A DNA stretch of 64,000 nucleotides from Colias croceus (GCF_905220415.1 NC_059553.1:9572501-9636500); one strand, 5' to 3'. Positions 49,359-61,241 are shown, numbered from the stretch's first letter. A program made the numbers and translations. The notes: generated from the sequence alone by a model not told the origin.

Positions 49359-50657
49359 TTAAAAATCGAATACGCAAGAAAACACCGCAAGATTTCATTC
49401 CTTCCAACCTTCTCGAACCTTCGAGAACCTTCTACTTACGTTCTAATTAAAGTGGATATCATGGTAAAGCAAATCAGAGGCAATTTTTAAATGAAACCCG
49501 CAGCGTCGGTTTCATCAAGGTGAAAGCTGGAATGAGCGGCTTGCGGATTGGTAGTACCTACGTAACATATAGATTTTTGGAGATAAGAGGGCTATTTCTT
49601 AGGTTTATATTTGTTTTCTGATACGCTATATCTACCTATAGTTATATTATTACATTATTAGGTATTTGAAATTCACATGCTCTATATTCTCTAGATTCTA
49701 GACCCTTAATTATAACAAACAATTTTATTATTTTATTTACATTTGTATATATAACTAAGTCCGTTTGTCCGTTTTCTATAAGAATTTGTACGAAAATTAA
49801 AATTTAATTACATAATAATTAGTATCTAAATCTTTCAGCAATGTCATTTTACGTAATCATAATAATTGTAAGTAAACACATTTCAGGCTACAGTTAATAT
49901 AATATATATATATATATAATGAATGAATGAACGGTTGAAGAAATGAATGGTTTTATATAAATAAATAAATAAATATATATAAGTATATAACCTAATATAA
50001 CAAATTGTATTACGTTTACATTATATTAATACTCTTTTATGAATTTTTACAGCATCTGCTCGATGCTTGGCTCGATGTATCAATTGAGAGATTGATATAT
50101 TCTTACGAGGTGGCAGTTTGAATAATTGCCTAAGGCATGTGAGCGATGACATAACGACAAGATGGCGGCCGTCAAAATGGCGCGCAAAGCTATTGGTCAT
50201 GGCCAACTGTATTCGACAGCATTTTGTTTTTTCTTTTCAATTTTGAATCTGTATATGACTGAATTGACTGAGAGCGAATAGAAGATTCCAGAATTTTAAT
50301 TTTAGGTACCTATATAAAATTAAGAATTAGTAACTATTGAGTTATAATCAAGGACGACTCTACAATTAATTTAGTTATTTGTTTTTTTAGTAATTATATT
50401 TATTTCATATTGTACTGAACAATTAAGAAAAAGTGTTATTAAGAGTATACTCTCGAGACAAGGTGTAAAAGCCATATTTATAAAAGACTCGTTACGAATT
50501 CTTAAATTACTAACATAACGTATAAAGCTTAGCTTAGATTGGTCCGCGCGCGCGCGGAGACCAATCCATAATCTAAGGTTTCTTAGAATAATGAAATACG
50601 AAATCTCAATTAATTTTCTCGGAGCTTCATAAACCTAAAACATAGATTTATATGTAA
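49359..50657. other. Non-coding DNA
   Basis: No gene. It contains the second 53-bp direct-repeat copy (49756-49808), a (TA)n tract at about 49899-49917, AAATA repeats near 49960, and a CG-rich hairpin at 50534-50566. Confidence 0.45.
50534..50566. repeat. (CG)n-centred hairpin
   Basis: GATTGGTCCGCGCG pairs with CGCGCGGAGACCAATC, with a 2-base bulge. Flanking TTAGATT and AATCTAA extend the symmetry. It is a very GC-rich island in AT-rich DNA, probably the relic of a short foldback. Confidence 0.6.
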
Positions 50658-50855
50658 CTAGCTTCTGCCCACGACTTTGTACGTGCATCCCCGTTTTTTC
50701 CCGTTCCCGCAAGAATTTCGGGAAATCCTTTCTTAGCGGATGCCTACGTCCTAACATCTACCTGCATGCCAAATTTCAGCCCGATACGTCCAGTGGTTTG
50801 GGCTGTGCGTTGATAGATCACTATATCAGTCACCTTTGAGTTTTATATATATAGA
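50658..50855 (-). mobile_element. CTAG-ending Helitron-like element, diverged
   Basis: On the minus strand it starts TCTATATATATAAAACTCAA after an A and ends GGGCAGAAGCTAG before a T. The body has CCACTGGACGTATCGGGCTG and GGGAACGGGAAAAAACGGGG. It represents another subfamily with shared ends only. Confidence 0.68.
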
Positions 50856-51959
50856 TAGTGGATAAACTCAATTCAATAGAAATCCATTGGATAAGTTGTA
50901 ATAAGTACACAATGTAAGTTGATATTGGAATATATTAAAGCTTTTCTCAGTAATAGCTAACTGTGCTATCCACGCTATCCTATCGTGTGATGTTAGAATA
51001 GACCAAGAGCTGCTGATTATTTTGTCATGTATAAACCTACTTGCAATAATATTCGTGAATATGTGTAATATAAATAGATATAATTATACTACTTAATAGG
51101 ACATAGGAAAGGTAATGAAAAGTAAACTGAGGCACAAACATTTATTTTTTCAACTAAACTTCATTCAGGTGATGTCTTTCGCGTCACAGTTATATAAATT
51201 TGGACAATTGTGTCATCACAGGAGTCCTTTTGTGTCCATGCAGTGGATACATACATGGACTCACGAGGCATCGTCGAAAGCATTGTTTCATGATGAATAT
51301 AGTAGCACTCAACTAAGAAACTATCCTACTTTACCGATCTTACTGAAAAACCAAACAACTGGTTGGCAACAATAATCGCAACTATATACAACAAAACTAT
51401 TACTAGCTCTTAGTCTAAACCTCAATTCCCGACCGGAAATTAGCGTACATTTCATTACGCTACATCGAAACCGTTTGCCGCGGTCAGGCGTGTTTGCACA
51501 TGCCCTTATGACTTACATCGGTATGGTATCGGTTCGGTAATCGGTATGGGTGTGAAAACGATATCGAATCGGATGACTTTTAGTACTGCAAGCAAACTGC
51601 AAGAGTTCTGTTTTAATCGGATATGCATATATTGGCGATGATTTTTGTTATTTACTTTAGTTTATCGAATTTGTTTAGACTTTAGGCTATGTAAGAATCT
51701 TTATTATACGATACAAGAACTGAGTATATAGTAGGAATGGAAAAAAAACATAGGAATTATTAATACTTATTTTATTTAAGACTTGTTTCATTCATTATAT
51801 CATACTTAATTTAACTGACCTTACTTCTAAACTTATTAGTTATATAAAGTTATAACTATAAAAAGAAATAAAATAAATAAATAAATATGATAATAAAGTT
51901 ACAGTGCTGCCACCCTTCTCTTATATATCATAGCGCGATATTATATAACTTATATAATA
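50856..51959. other. Non-coding DNA
   Basis: No gene. The plus-strand frame at 51115-51375 overlaps text at about 51128-51190 that resembles a diverged minus-strand copy of the LINE 3' tail (CAAACATTTATTTTTTCAAC), so it is not treated as coding. Confidence 0.4.
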
Positions 51960-52147
51960 CTAGCTTCCGGCCGCGACTTCGCCCGCGAGGTGTTTTTTCG
52001 CAATAAAAGGTAGCCTATGTTCTTTCTCAGGGTCTAAATATTGTCTGTGCCAAATTTCATCAAAATCGGTTGAGAGGTTTAAGCGTGAAAGCGTAACAGA
52101 CAGACAGACAGACAGAGTTACTTTCGCATTTATAATATTAGTAGGGA
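51960..52147 (-). mobile_element. CTAG-ending Helitron-like element, (CTGT)n type
   Basis: On the minus strand it starts TCCCTACTAATATTATAAAT after an A, has a CTGTCTGTCTGTCTGT tract, GAAAGAACATAGGCTACCTT, and ends GCCGGAAGCTAG before a T. It is closest to the pair at 60015-60479. Confidence 0.8.
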
Positions 52148-54180
52148 TATAAGCCTTCCTTGATATTACATGAACATTCCTGAAGAAAAATGGTGTTTTA
52201 TTTCTACCAAGTAGTTCCTCAGATTAACGAGTGCATCCAAATAAACAGATACTATCTTTATAATTACTTTAAACCACGGATAATATTATACATAATAATA
52301 CTGGATTTTAGCCAAATACTCGAAAACTATTACAAACTGTACTGAGTTACTTCGTAGAATAGATTAGCCACTAAGTTGAAATACAAATACAGTTTTGACT
52401 GCATTAGAAAAGGATGGACTGAAAATCTAATTTCACTGGGTAAAATTTGGTTAAAAATATTATATTAACTAAGTTGATGTTTAACTAAAAATGCATGATA
52501 ATTATCTATTCGTAGAACATAATATAATATCTCCTATTCTTTTGGTATTAGTTTTAACTACATAGTTTTATTTCTAGACGTTTTTATTATACCACGTAAG
52601 CTTCATTAAGTAACTTCTATGTAATAAAGTTTAAGGAGGTTGATTTTACCTACTACCTACTTATTATTTTACACCTTTATCATGAAACTTGGCAATTATC
52701 TAAATCGAACATAAAATAGTATTGTATAACTGAGTTAAACTGATGTTAAAATTCGTAAGAGACTTCGAGAGAGAGTCTTTCCTTGCAATCGATTAAAAAA
52801 CCATTAGAAAAGCTGTTCCTTTGGGCTTGTCAGAGTTGCCTGTACATGCTCTCTTATTTTCCTTGTGGCAAGCTTGTTTAAACCAATCATTTATTTACTC
52901 CCACCATTTTCTAAATTAGCTCCAAAAGTATAAACATTGAACCAATTTACTAAAACGTCCACCGAATTCGTGAAACTCAAAATGAGTCTAAAGTTAAATT
53001 TGATTTCAGCATAAATACAACATTACCGATAAAAGTTCGTATTTTTGTGGACACATAACGAGCGGCAGCCAGCCAATTTAGTCAACTCGTTAAAAGTTTC
53101 CGACCGAGAATTGTACACTCGAAAAGTGCTAATAACATTGGTGATATCATAATAGGTATACATGTATGTGTATTATTTGGATATACTTGTAAAACTTATT
53201 CTTGTATATTTTTACGCTTTTAATACATAACCTGACTTATTAATTTTGGCGATATCAAATACCAAAATACATTGTGTTTTTTTTAATATACATATACTAT
53301 ACTTGTTATTGACACATATCGAACTATAATAACATTGGTCAACTTTACAGGGTGTCGCACCGTTGGGGCACGAGGCCGATACTTAAAATAAGTATAATAA
53401 GACAACAAAACGCCACAACATGTTATCCCAGCTTCGTCTAGCCGGTATATTTATGCTCTGCGGAGCTGTGCATTTTGTCTATGAAAGAATAACCAAAAAA
53501 ACTGTAAGATAAATTCTACCCACAAAGGGATAAAATCGAAAGGAGAAAGGAGATCGAAGTGTGAACCATGAAATTTTATTTTTACACAGACAAAGCTGCG
53601 GGCAACAGCTATACATGTATTTGTGTGTCTATTTGGAATATGTAGGTACTTGTAACTCGTTGTTATTTCTTTGCTTCATATGTCTCTGACGAATGAGTGT
53701 GCTCATTGCTGTTTATATTTTATGTGTATTAAGTCCTAACACGAGTATAAAATATAAGGTTTGTTTCATACAAAATGTGCGAGTTTTAGCTATTATTCTG
53801 TTTTGCAGAAACATTATTCTAAATGTAATGATGATTCACTTATAAAGATGAGTCTTTGACAGTCTCTAATTGCTACAATCTTTTAAAAATTAATTTATAT
53901 TTTCTACTTTTCCAGACGAAGAAAGAAAAATTCATAATGAGATGAACGAGATAATTCTGCAGTAATAATAAAGGTATTTTTTATTATTGGTACAGTACAT
54001 TCATGCCAATCTTATTACGACTAAACCACAGTACCGATTTTGATAAAATTTGAAATAAAAATAGTTAAGATTAAGTGGCGATCGAACAAGATGAAAAGGC
54101 TATTTTTGTTTTATCTGCTAGTAAAACCAAGATGTAAATCTAGTACATCTATACATACAATAAATCTGTAGAAGGGTCAA
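52148..54180. other. Non-coding DNA
   Basis: No gene in 2 kb. At 53348 the text ACAGGGTGTCGCACCGTTGG resembles the end of the composite element, but no partner was found. About 53445-53615 holds Helitron-like 3' text (AAGCTGCGGGCAACAGCTAT) without a CTAG end. Confidence 0.4.
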
Positions 54181-54615
54181 GTCTGTACATTGAAAATATT
54201 GAAAAAATAAATACCAGAGGGTGTTACTGGATCGATACCAAACCCAAATATGTGATTAAAATTTTTTTGTCTGTCTGTCTGTCTATCTGTCTGTATGTTC
54301 AGGCATCACGTGAAAACTAACGGTTCGATTTCGATGAAACTTGGTATAATTATACCTTATTATTCTGGACGTAAAATAGGATACTTTTTATCCTGGAAAA
54401 ATAGGTAGAAAAAAATTAATCTTAATTTTTCAGTTTTTTCCATAGACGTTGTTCTGTAGAACCGCGAACACACGTTGCGTATTATTATAGGCCTAGCCAT
54501 ATTTGGGTCCAATAGATATTTATAAGATGTCATTGTCAGATTTACTCAAAAGGAGAAATAAACCATCCACGCGAAGACCGACATCCGCGCGGACGGAGTC
54601 GCGGGCGGAAGCTAG
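54181..54615 (+). mobile_element. CTAG-ending repeat with CTGT microsatellite
   Basis: A (CTGT)n tract at about 54268-54297, then CGTGAAAACTAACGGTTCGA, and a 3' end shared with 5342: CGCGAAGACCGACATCCG, GGACGGAGTCGCGGGCGG, AAGCTAG. The 5' limit is a guess. There is no coding capacity. Confidence 0.55.
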
Positions 54616-54994
54616 TAATAAATAATAATCATAATATAGATATATACTTAAAATATATTTAAAAGATTTTACAATAAATATTCCACACAATACGCAAGTT
54701 CGTGCTAAAACGGATTTAAATTAAATATTCCAACAACCACAATGCTAAATATAAACAGTTAAGTCTAGTTTCTACAGATTCAGAATAGATAAAACGTCTA
54801 ATACTACAAGTTTTAAGATTAAACAACTTGAAATTCAATTTACTTGTTCAACTACCTGGCTGGAATAAGCCAAGCGGTTAGTGTCGTGGTACACCGGGCT
54901 CGTTTTTACATAAAACATTTTTAATTGTTGCAATCAATGTAGGGAACTCGACGAAAAGTAAATTGTTTAATAGGACTTTTAATAATGACTTTTA

Positions 54995-55179
54995 GGGCGG
55001 CCGTACACGGACTGCTCGAGCGGTCGGTCGTTGACTGCTCGACACAAACCGCGCAGTTGACGGCTTGAAGCGGTAGCGACTGCTCGAGCAGTCCGTGTAC
55101 GGCAGTGAATGAATGTAGTGGTGTATAGTTCACCGCCGTCGGGTCTGAACTGCTTGAAGTGGTCCGCGTACGGCTGCCC
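54995..55179. mobile_element. PIF/Harbinger-type MITE with TTA duplication
   Basis: The left end GGGCGGCCGTACACGGACTG is inverted at the right end (CGCGTACGGCTGCCC). Internal copies of GACTGCTCGAGC and its complement give further symmetry. TTA flanks it at 54992-54994 and 55180-55182. At 185 bp it is strikingly GC-rich; its minus-strand 89-codon frame is an artefact. Confidence 0.8.
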
Positions 55180-55469
55180 TTAGGGAACATAATACTATGT
55201 CTTAAAATCTCAGTCTGTATAGAATGTCGTCTATTAAAAAAATATGAAAAATACTCTATTCATGTACTTGACTGTATAAAACTCTCCATAACCATAACCA
55301 TATCCATTTGATTTAGTGGCATATTACAGAAAGCTGCCATAGTAAATATAATCTTAATATAATCTTTATCACACCTAACACAACTTTACTGGTGAAATAT
55401 TTGAAATTAATTGTTAAGCTTTATGAAGTATCTATTATAACAAATCAATTCTGCCTTCTTCATAATTAA
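55180..55469. other. Non-coding DNA
   Basis: Nothing recognised. Confidence 0.4.
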
Positions 55470-55631
55470 TCTATATAAATATATAAAAATGAAACCCGTT
55501 TCGCGTTGTCACGGTATCACGTGTGAACGGCTGAACCTATTTCGATAATTATTTTTTTATTATATTCCTTGAAGTATGAGGATGGTTCTTATGTAGAGAA
55601 AACATAAGGCGTAGCCGTGGCGGACCGCTAA
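55470..55631 (+). mobile_element. Helitron-like element, CGGACCGCTAA end
   Basis: It starts TCTATATAAATATATAAAAA after an A. The body has GAAACCCGTTTCGCGTTGTC, TATTCCTTGAAGTATGAGGA and AGGCGTAGCCGTGGCGGACC. The terminus is CTAA instead of CTAG, which still fits the Helitron CTRR rule. Confidence 0.72.
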
Positions 55632-56049
55632 TACAAAATAGAGATATAACTCACAATTCCCGGTGTACCACCGCCCTTACCAGGACACACGTGGTATTGA
55701 GCGCATCGCTAAGGTTTTTAATCAAATCCTGACTAAACTCCAATTTTGTACCGCTTCCATGCTAATGGGATGTTCAATTGTTTTTAACGTTGTTCCTACT
55801 TCATTAGGGATAAGGATTTCTCTTTTATATCGTTTAAAGGCTTAATTCTAATGGAATTTTTGTAAAGTATTTGATAAATTATGCTTTTACGAACAGATTA
55901 TATGGATGATAGAGTATTGAATATTAAGGATAGGCACACATTGATAGCTCAACTAATATACCTTGTTAATAGCATAAAATAGTTTTAGCATTATTATTGT
56001 TAGTGTGTTTTTTTGTGTTTTAAGCCGTTGTTATAAATAATAGTTGCAT
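55632..56049. other. Non-coding DNA
   Basis: Text near 55653 (CCCGGTGTACCACCGCCC) is an inverted partner of GTGGTACACCGGGCTCG at 54884, possibly two decayed repeat ends. There is no gene. Confidence 0.4.
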
Positions 56050-56865
56050 ATTATGTGTATCTCATTCCATAATACTCGGGTACCATCATAAGGAAGGTAC
56101 CCGGTCCTTTGGAAGGCTTACGTGGGGACACGGGTCCAACACGCAGAGGCCCTTTAGAGAACTTTACTGTGTTGTGGGACACCAGCCGCAGCCTGCCCAT
56201 GACTGCACTATAGAGATACAGTCCTAGGCAGTCCGCGGCCGATGTAGGACTATTTCGAGATATGGAAAACAAAATAAACTGGGCTATGGAGTGGGATGTT
56301 AAATGGGCCGGTATTTGGGGACTATTGGAAACTATGGCACCTGCCTTTCTACTAAAATATAGCAAAAAATTGTTGGCAGGTGGTGACTCGCCCTCTCACT
56401 GTATGGGCCCCCGAAATAAGTCGCTGCAATAGTGCGACAAGGGGGCAACATATTGTGAGCAGCTAAGGGTGGAGAGGCGTCCCTGGACTTTAAACTCCGA
56501 TCACGCGCTCCCTGAGGGTCCAGCATCACGTGCCCACTCGCCACTTACACTTCGCATCCACCCTTCGAGCTAAAAGCTCTCGCGACTCCACTCTGGCCGG
56601 CTGGTTAAGGCAAGCCAGAGGTGGGGGTCCTGTCCTCGTCAGGCTTCACTCCGACCGGCCGGTGAAGGCAAGCGGGAGATGAAGACAGGGGCCTCCCCCG
56701 GGAGCACTCGGTTCCCGCGGGGTCGCTACTCCCCGACACCCCGCCACAAGGTGTCCTGCGGGTTGACTGACTGCACGGGTGGAATATCTATTATCACGTA
56801 AACAATAGATATTAGATATCCCAACCGTGGGCGATGGGGTCGTCACATCCCTACGCCCTTGCATA
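56050..56865. repeat. GC-rich block, probable part of a retroelement
   Basis: About 815 bp of GC-rich, non-repetitive-looking DNA in AT-rich surroundings. It includes two adjacent similar ~55-bp segments, GCCGGCTGGTTAAGGCAAGC near 56596 and GACCGGCCGGTGAAGGCAAG near 56653, each followed by a purine-rich stretch and a CCTGTC/GACAGG element. Short frames cross it on the minus strand (56051-56365, 56332-56544, 56646-56864), but they overlap, differ in frame and contain no recognised domain. It could be the 5' region of a LINE; I cannot confirm this. Confidence 0.45.
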
Positions 56866-57066
56866 ATATTATTATTATTAAGAGCTCTAACTTTTATATT
56901 TCTTAATAATAAAGATCATAGAGCTAAAAATATCGATTGTTCGATAATCGTATTTCGTAGATTGGTTGTTTGACATCATAACTTATAAAATATAAATAAT
57001 TGAGTATTGCGACTATAGTTTGGAATAACTAATTATTGATTGAGATAACAGCAGTATAATAAGTAA

Positions 57067-57222
57067 TTACACAGGGTCAGTAGACAAGCGACTGACTTTA
57101 ACTGTTTACATAGACTTCAAGCCTCTGTACTGACTTCAAATCTGTTTACACAGACACAGGTTTTTTTTCGAGTCAGCACTGATTTGCCTCGAATTTGTAG
57201 TCAGTTACTGACCCTGTGTAAA
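57067..57222. mobile_element. MITE with TTACACAGGGTCAGTA ends
   Basis: TTACACAGGGTCAGTA at the left and TTACTGACCCTGTGTAA at the right are inverted. The centre has repeated ACTGACTT motifs. The target duplication is unclear. Confidence 0.65.
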
Positions 57223-57384
57223 TCAGTACTAATAGAGTTAATATTCCTTGATTTTGGCGTGCTTAAAATAGATTTTGCTGAATTGATTATTTCATAATAA
57301 CATGGTATTGGATTATATTTTAGCCTTTATTATAAGTTTATTGGTAGTAAACTGACTATTTTTAATTAGATTGTAACCTTTATT

Positions 57385-57632
57385 AACCGACTTCAAAAAA
57401 AAGGAGGAGGTTATCAATTCGGCCGGTATATTTTTTTTTTTTTTTATGTATGTACACCGATTACTCCGAGGTTTCTGGACCGATTTACGTGATTCTTTTT
57501 TTGTTCGATGCGGGATGGTGTCGAATTGGTCCCATAAAAATTTTATTCGGATAGGCCCAGTAGTTTTTATTTTTTGAGCATTTTTGTCTGTAGGTATTTG
57601 TAAATTTTGCAAGTGCAAGTTTGAAGTCGGTT
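57385..57632. mobile_element. MITE with AACCGACTTCAAA ends
   Basis: The left AACCGACTTCAAA and right TTTGAAGTCGGTT are exact 13-base inverted ends, separated by 222 bp. Inside are GGAGGAGGTTATCAATTCGG, a 14-T run, CCGATTACTCCGAGGTTTCT and GATAGGCCCAGTAGTTTTTA. The minus-strand 101-codon frame here is an artefact. Confidence 0.75.
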
Positions 57633-57839
57633 GTTTTTAACGCAGTTATCACTTGTTTGGTTTGTAAATGAATCTATGCTTTAAATAAATTTATTTTATA
57701 ATTATTTGAGTACTTATTTTTCCTCAAAAATACATTTATGTTGATTGCTGTGTTATCATTTAAGTGCAAAATATTATAAGTGCAAATCTATAATAAACAA
57801 AAAGGAATCGCAAAATGGTTACTTTGTCTTCTTTTATAT

Positions 57840-57910
57840 TTATTTAAATACGAGGATGGTTCTTTAGGAGAGAAAACGTAAACGAGCGAAGCCGAAGCGG
57901 ACCAGTAGTC
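57840..57910 (+). mobile_element. Helitron-like 3' scrap
   Basis: TACGAGGATGGTTCTTTAGG, then GAGCGAAGCCGAAGCGGACC and AGTAGTC. This is only the 3' part of the CGGACC subfamily, with a decayed end. Confidence 0.5.
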
Positions 57911-58726
57911 TATAATCCAAAGTGAAAAGTTATCCTTATTAAAGACCCATCTGTGTAAGAAGCAGAGACAAGTGCATTCAGGTAGGGTTAGTTGTATAGA
58001 AGATATACAAACTATGTTACCTTAAATCGAACAGATAACCTGAGATAGCTTTACACCTGTGACCGAAGACTCGAAAAGAGGTTTGAAATACATGCTAATT
58101 CCTTCATAGAATTCACTAATTCAGTTGAATTTGGATATAATCGTGTCATAATATTTTTGCATAAATTTTTAACTCTTAAAAATGAAAGTCAAACACCTTA
58201 TTACTTAATCCTAAAGCGAGCGTGAAAACATATTCGATATCTAATCATGTGAGAGTGACCACAATGTAGAATTACTCTTAATTTGCAAAACTATGACAGA
58301 ACAGATAAAATTACAATCAAGATAAGACTGTGACCACCAAAGTACATTAAGTCCTTCAAACTGCCCTTTGCGTAATCGACAGTATTTGTATGTGTGTGTG
58401 CGACATGTGTGTATGTGTAATCGACGTGTATATGTGAGTGTTCTACATCTAAATACCCAAACAAAGATGAAATCACGCAAACTGCACGTAATCACAATTA
58501 TCCACAACGTTATTAAGTCATATGTATTCATAGTTTCCACTAAACTGTCTCAAGGCGAGATAATGAAACTTGGAGAAACAATCAACACTATATATTACGT
58601 AACTTCGCGTATGTCCGTAAATACTAAGCGGGATAATATTGCTGTATTTGATTCAGTTACAGTTGGATACTAGTTATATAAGATTGCTTTTTAGTAAAAT
58701 TTCTAATGGTTACGTAATAAAAAATA
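57911..58726. other. Non-coding DNA
   Basis: No gene. Overlapping frames on both strands at 58241-58673 reflect a TGTGTG/ACACAC-rich stretch near 58388-58440 and lack conserved features. Confidence 0.4.
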
Positions 58727-58870
58727 AAAAAAAATCGTTTATTTAGACAATACATACAAACAAAAACAATTTAGACACGACGATCGCCTCAACTAGGAAT
58801 ATACCTGTGCTAGAGACGATCGACGCCTTCCTCTCCAGACATAGCCAGTATTGTTAATTTAACTTATATA
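58727..58870 (-). mobile_element. LINE 3' end fragment
   Basis: On the minus strand: GGAGAGGAAGGCGTCGATCG, TCTAGCACAGGTATATTCCT, GAGGCGATCGTCGTGTC, AATAAACGAT and a poly(A)-like tail (58720-58735 on the plus strand). This is the layout of a LINE tail. The family was not determined. Confidence 0.5.
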
Positions 58871-60014
58871 CTATTACATACAAAATAGAGAATCATTAAG
58901 AACTAATTGAGGTTAAAAATAACATGATGAGGTACATTTTAAAATTATTTTAATAAAAATTATCACTTACTATTTACTGGTATTGTAACTAAATTTTCTA
59001 CACACTACACTTTCTGTAACATAATATTATATAATATGTATTTAAAACATTACTCTTATAATTATATTCTTAATACGCTACGGAAAAGGCTCTGTGTGTT
59101 TCGCAAAAAAACATTTCTTTTATGGATAGAATCAAGATAAACTTTTATTTGAAACATATTTTAATGTCAATAAATAAATTGATATCATAGCGCTCGCTAA
59201 TTTCCACAATAATTCCATCATAATATTATAAGCGATCGTCTCGTAGCAGTTCTACGAAACGTAGAGCTTTGCTACGCATCATGTCATCGATTTTAACAGT
59301 AATGTTATTTTATTAATTAAATGTCAGACTCATTTAATTGTTACATAAAGTCAGATTTAATTAGAAAACTTTAGTGTAACTTAGAATTATAGTACAAAAA
59401 TATTTATCTTTTATAGGTATTACTTTTTTGATTACGTTATAATATGGCTTCTAATCTAGTCCTCTGACAATATAGCCATCTGTACTATGATTCTAAATTT
59501 AATATTACCAAAACCTTCACCTTGTTTGAGACCTTATTAACCTTTTTATGAAGACAATTAATAACTGCAACCTAACCTAACCGATGACAAACTTTCTTAT
59601 ATAAACAGAATTATCAACAAAACTTTTTAGTTTAACCTAACCTCATTTCGCTCCATAAACTGCAGTGAAATCAAAACATTTATTCATCAATTGTTAGCGA
59701 GTTAAAAATAAAAACTACCCTCAGTCCGGACATGTTTAATCAGCTGCTAGCTTGTTTAATATTCTACTGGAGGACGCGGAAAATTTACTGTACCGCTTTG
59801 TTCGCATAATACGTGTGTTTGTCACTCAATATATTATACATTGTACACAATTGTATGTAGAAAGTCTATTGTTCAATTTATTGCGTTTATTTATATCTAA
59901 ATATAGACTATTATTTCAAAAATAACATTGTACGAGATAATATTATGTGATACGCGTTTCTTTCGTGAAAAGTCACGTTAAAATTACTTATAGTTCCTGT
60001 TAACATATATTATA
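58871..60014. other. Non-coding DNA
   Basis: No gene or recognised repeat. Confidence 0.4.
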
Positions 60015-60238
60015 CTAGCTCGCTTATAGTTCCTGTTAATATAAAACCCGCATAGTTCCCGTACCCGTGGGATTTTCGGGATAAAACCTATCCTATGTCC
60101 CGGGGTAAAAAGTAGCCTATGTCCTTTCTCGGGTATCAAAATATCTCTATACCAAATTTCATGCAAATTGGTTCAGTAGTTAAGGTGTGATTGAGAAAAG
60201 GACAGACCGACAGAGTTACTTTCGCATTTATAATATTA
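60015..60238 (-). mobile_element. CTAG-ending Helitron-like element, first of a head-to-tail pair
   Basis: On the minus strand its 3' end is at CTAG 60015-60018 and its 5' part reads AATATTATAAATGCGAAAGT, where the next element begins immediately. A 16-bp duplication (CTTATAGTTCCTGTTAA) brackets its 3' end (59988 and 60024). Confidence 0.75.
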
Positions 60239-60479
60239 CTAGCTTTCCGCCCGCGGCTTCACCCGCGCAGTCAAAGAAAAACCCGCATAGTTCCCGTTCC
60301 CGTGGGATTTCCGGGATTACGTCATTTTCCCGGGATAAAAAGTAGCCTATGTCCTTTCTCGGGTATCAAAATATCTCCATATCAAATTTCATGAAAATTG
60401 GTTCAGTAGTTTAGGCGTGATTGAGTAACAGACAGACAGACAGACAGAGTTACTTTCGCATTTATAATATTAGTATGGA
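60239..60479 (-). mobile_element. CTAG-ending Helitron-like element, second of a head-to-tail pair
   Basis: On the minus strand it starts TCCATACTAATATTATAAAT after an A and ends GGGCGGAAAGCTAG. It carries a (CTGT)n tract near its 5' end (60431-60447) and GAAAGGACATAGGCTACTTT. It is very similar to the neighbouring 60015 copy. A nine-base repeat (TAGTATGGA) at its 5' border suggests insertion into, or tandem joining with, its neighbour. Confidence 0.8.
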
Positions 60480-60727
60480 TAGTATGGATACCTACTCATA
60501 ATCTTAAATTAACGTAATCAATGTAGTATATATAGTTTCTGTTTCACGCACACTTATAAAAAATACAGCCACTTACATCAACTCTCTTACAATAATTACT
60601 CTTATAAGAGCCAGATTAAAAAAATCTGTTTATATGTATATGACGATTTATCTCAAAAACTGCTCAACCTATTTAAAAATATGTTAATATTAGATAACTA
60701 CATTTTTACGTTTCGAAAACTTTCTCA

Positions 60728-60850
60728 TAGGTTGCCTGATAGAGATCGCTGCCTTAGCTATACGGCCTGTTTTGCTCAACTGTGTCTATATTATACATTG
60801 TCCATATTTTTTGGTGTACAATAAAATATTTTTGTTTGTTTGTTTGTATT
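60728..60850 (+). mobile_element. LINE 3' end with TTTG tail
   Basis: GGTTGCCTGATAGAGATCGC, ATACGGCCTG and AATAAAATATTTTTG, then (TTTG)n. The GAGATCGC...ACGGCC motif is a diverged form of the 3' hairpin of the LINE at 14162, so it is a tail of a related element. Confidence 0.62.
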
Positions 60851-61241
60851 TTTTATTCCGTATCAACCCGTATACTTAAGCAGAGATGGCTAGTATAAAG
60901 TATAAAAAAGTATAATTGGTCAACTCAGAAGCAAGAACATCAGACAAAACCATTCCAAACATTGTATACAATAAATTATATTATAACAAGGAAAAAAGCC
61001 ATTTTGTAGAGGCTCGATAATGGCGACAATTCCAGCTAACTTCGGAATCAGCGAGCTAATGCGAAAAAACTAAGTTTATAAACTTCCGCCGGACTCTGCA
61101 GGATCGAGTTTGGACATGGAGGGATTGGTAATGCCTCTTATATCATACGACATTTTTTATTTAGTTTATTGTTATAATATGTGATTATAAGATGGAGAGA
61201 TTTAACAAAGTGTATGTGAATTCATTAATGAGATATTATTG

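Noticed and set aside
53348..53380. Second copy of the CAGGGTGTC inverted-repeat element
   Set aside because: Only the first ten or so bases match; the following text differs and no inverted partner was found.
56051..56864. Three minus-strand frames (70-104 codons) in a GC-rich block
   Set aside because: They overlap in different frames, show no recognised domain, and high GC content lengthens chance frames.
58241..58673. Overlapping frames of about 100 codons on both strands
   Set aside because: They arise from a TG/CA-rich stretch without conserved features.
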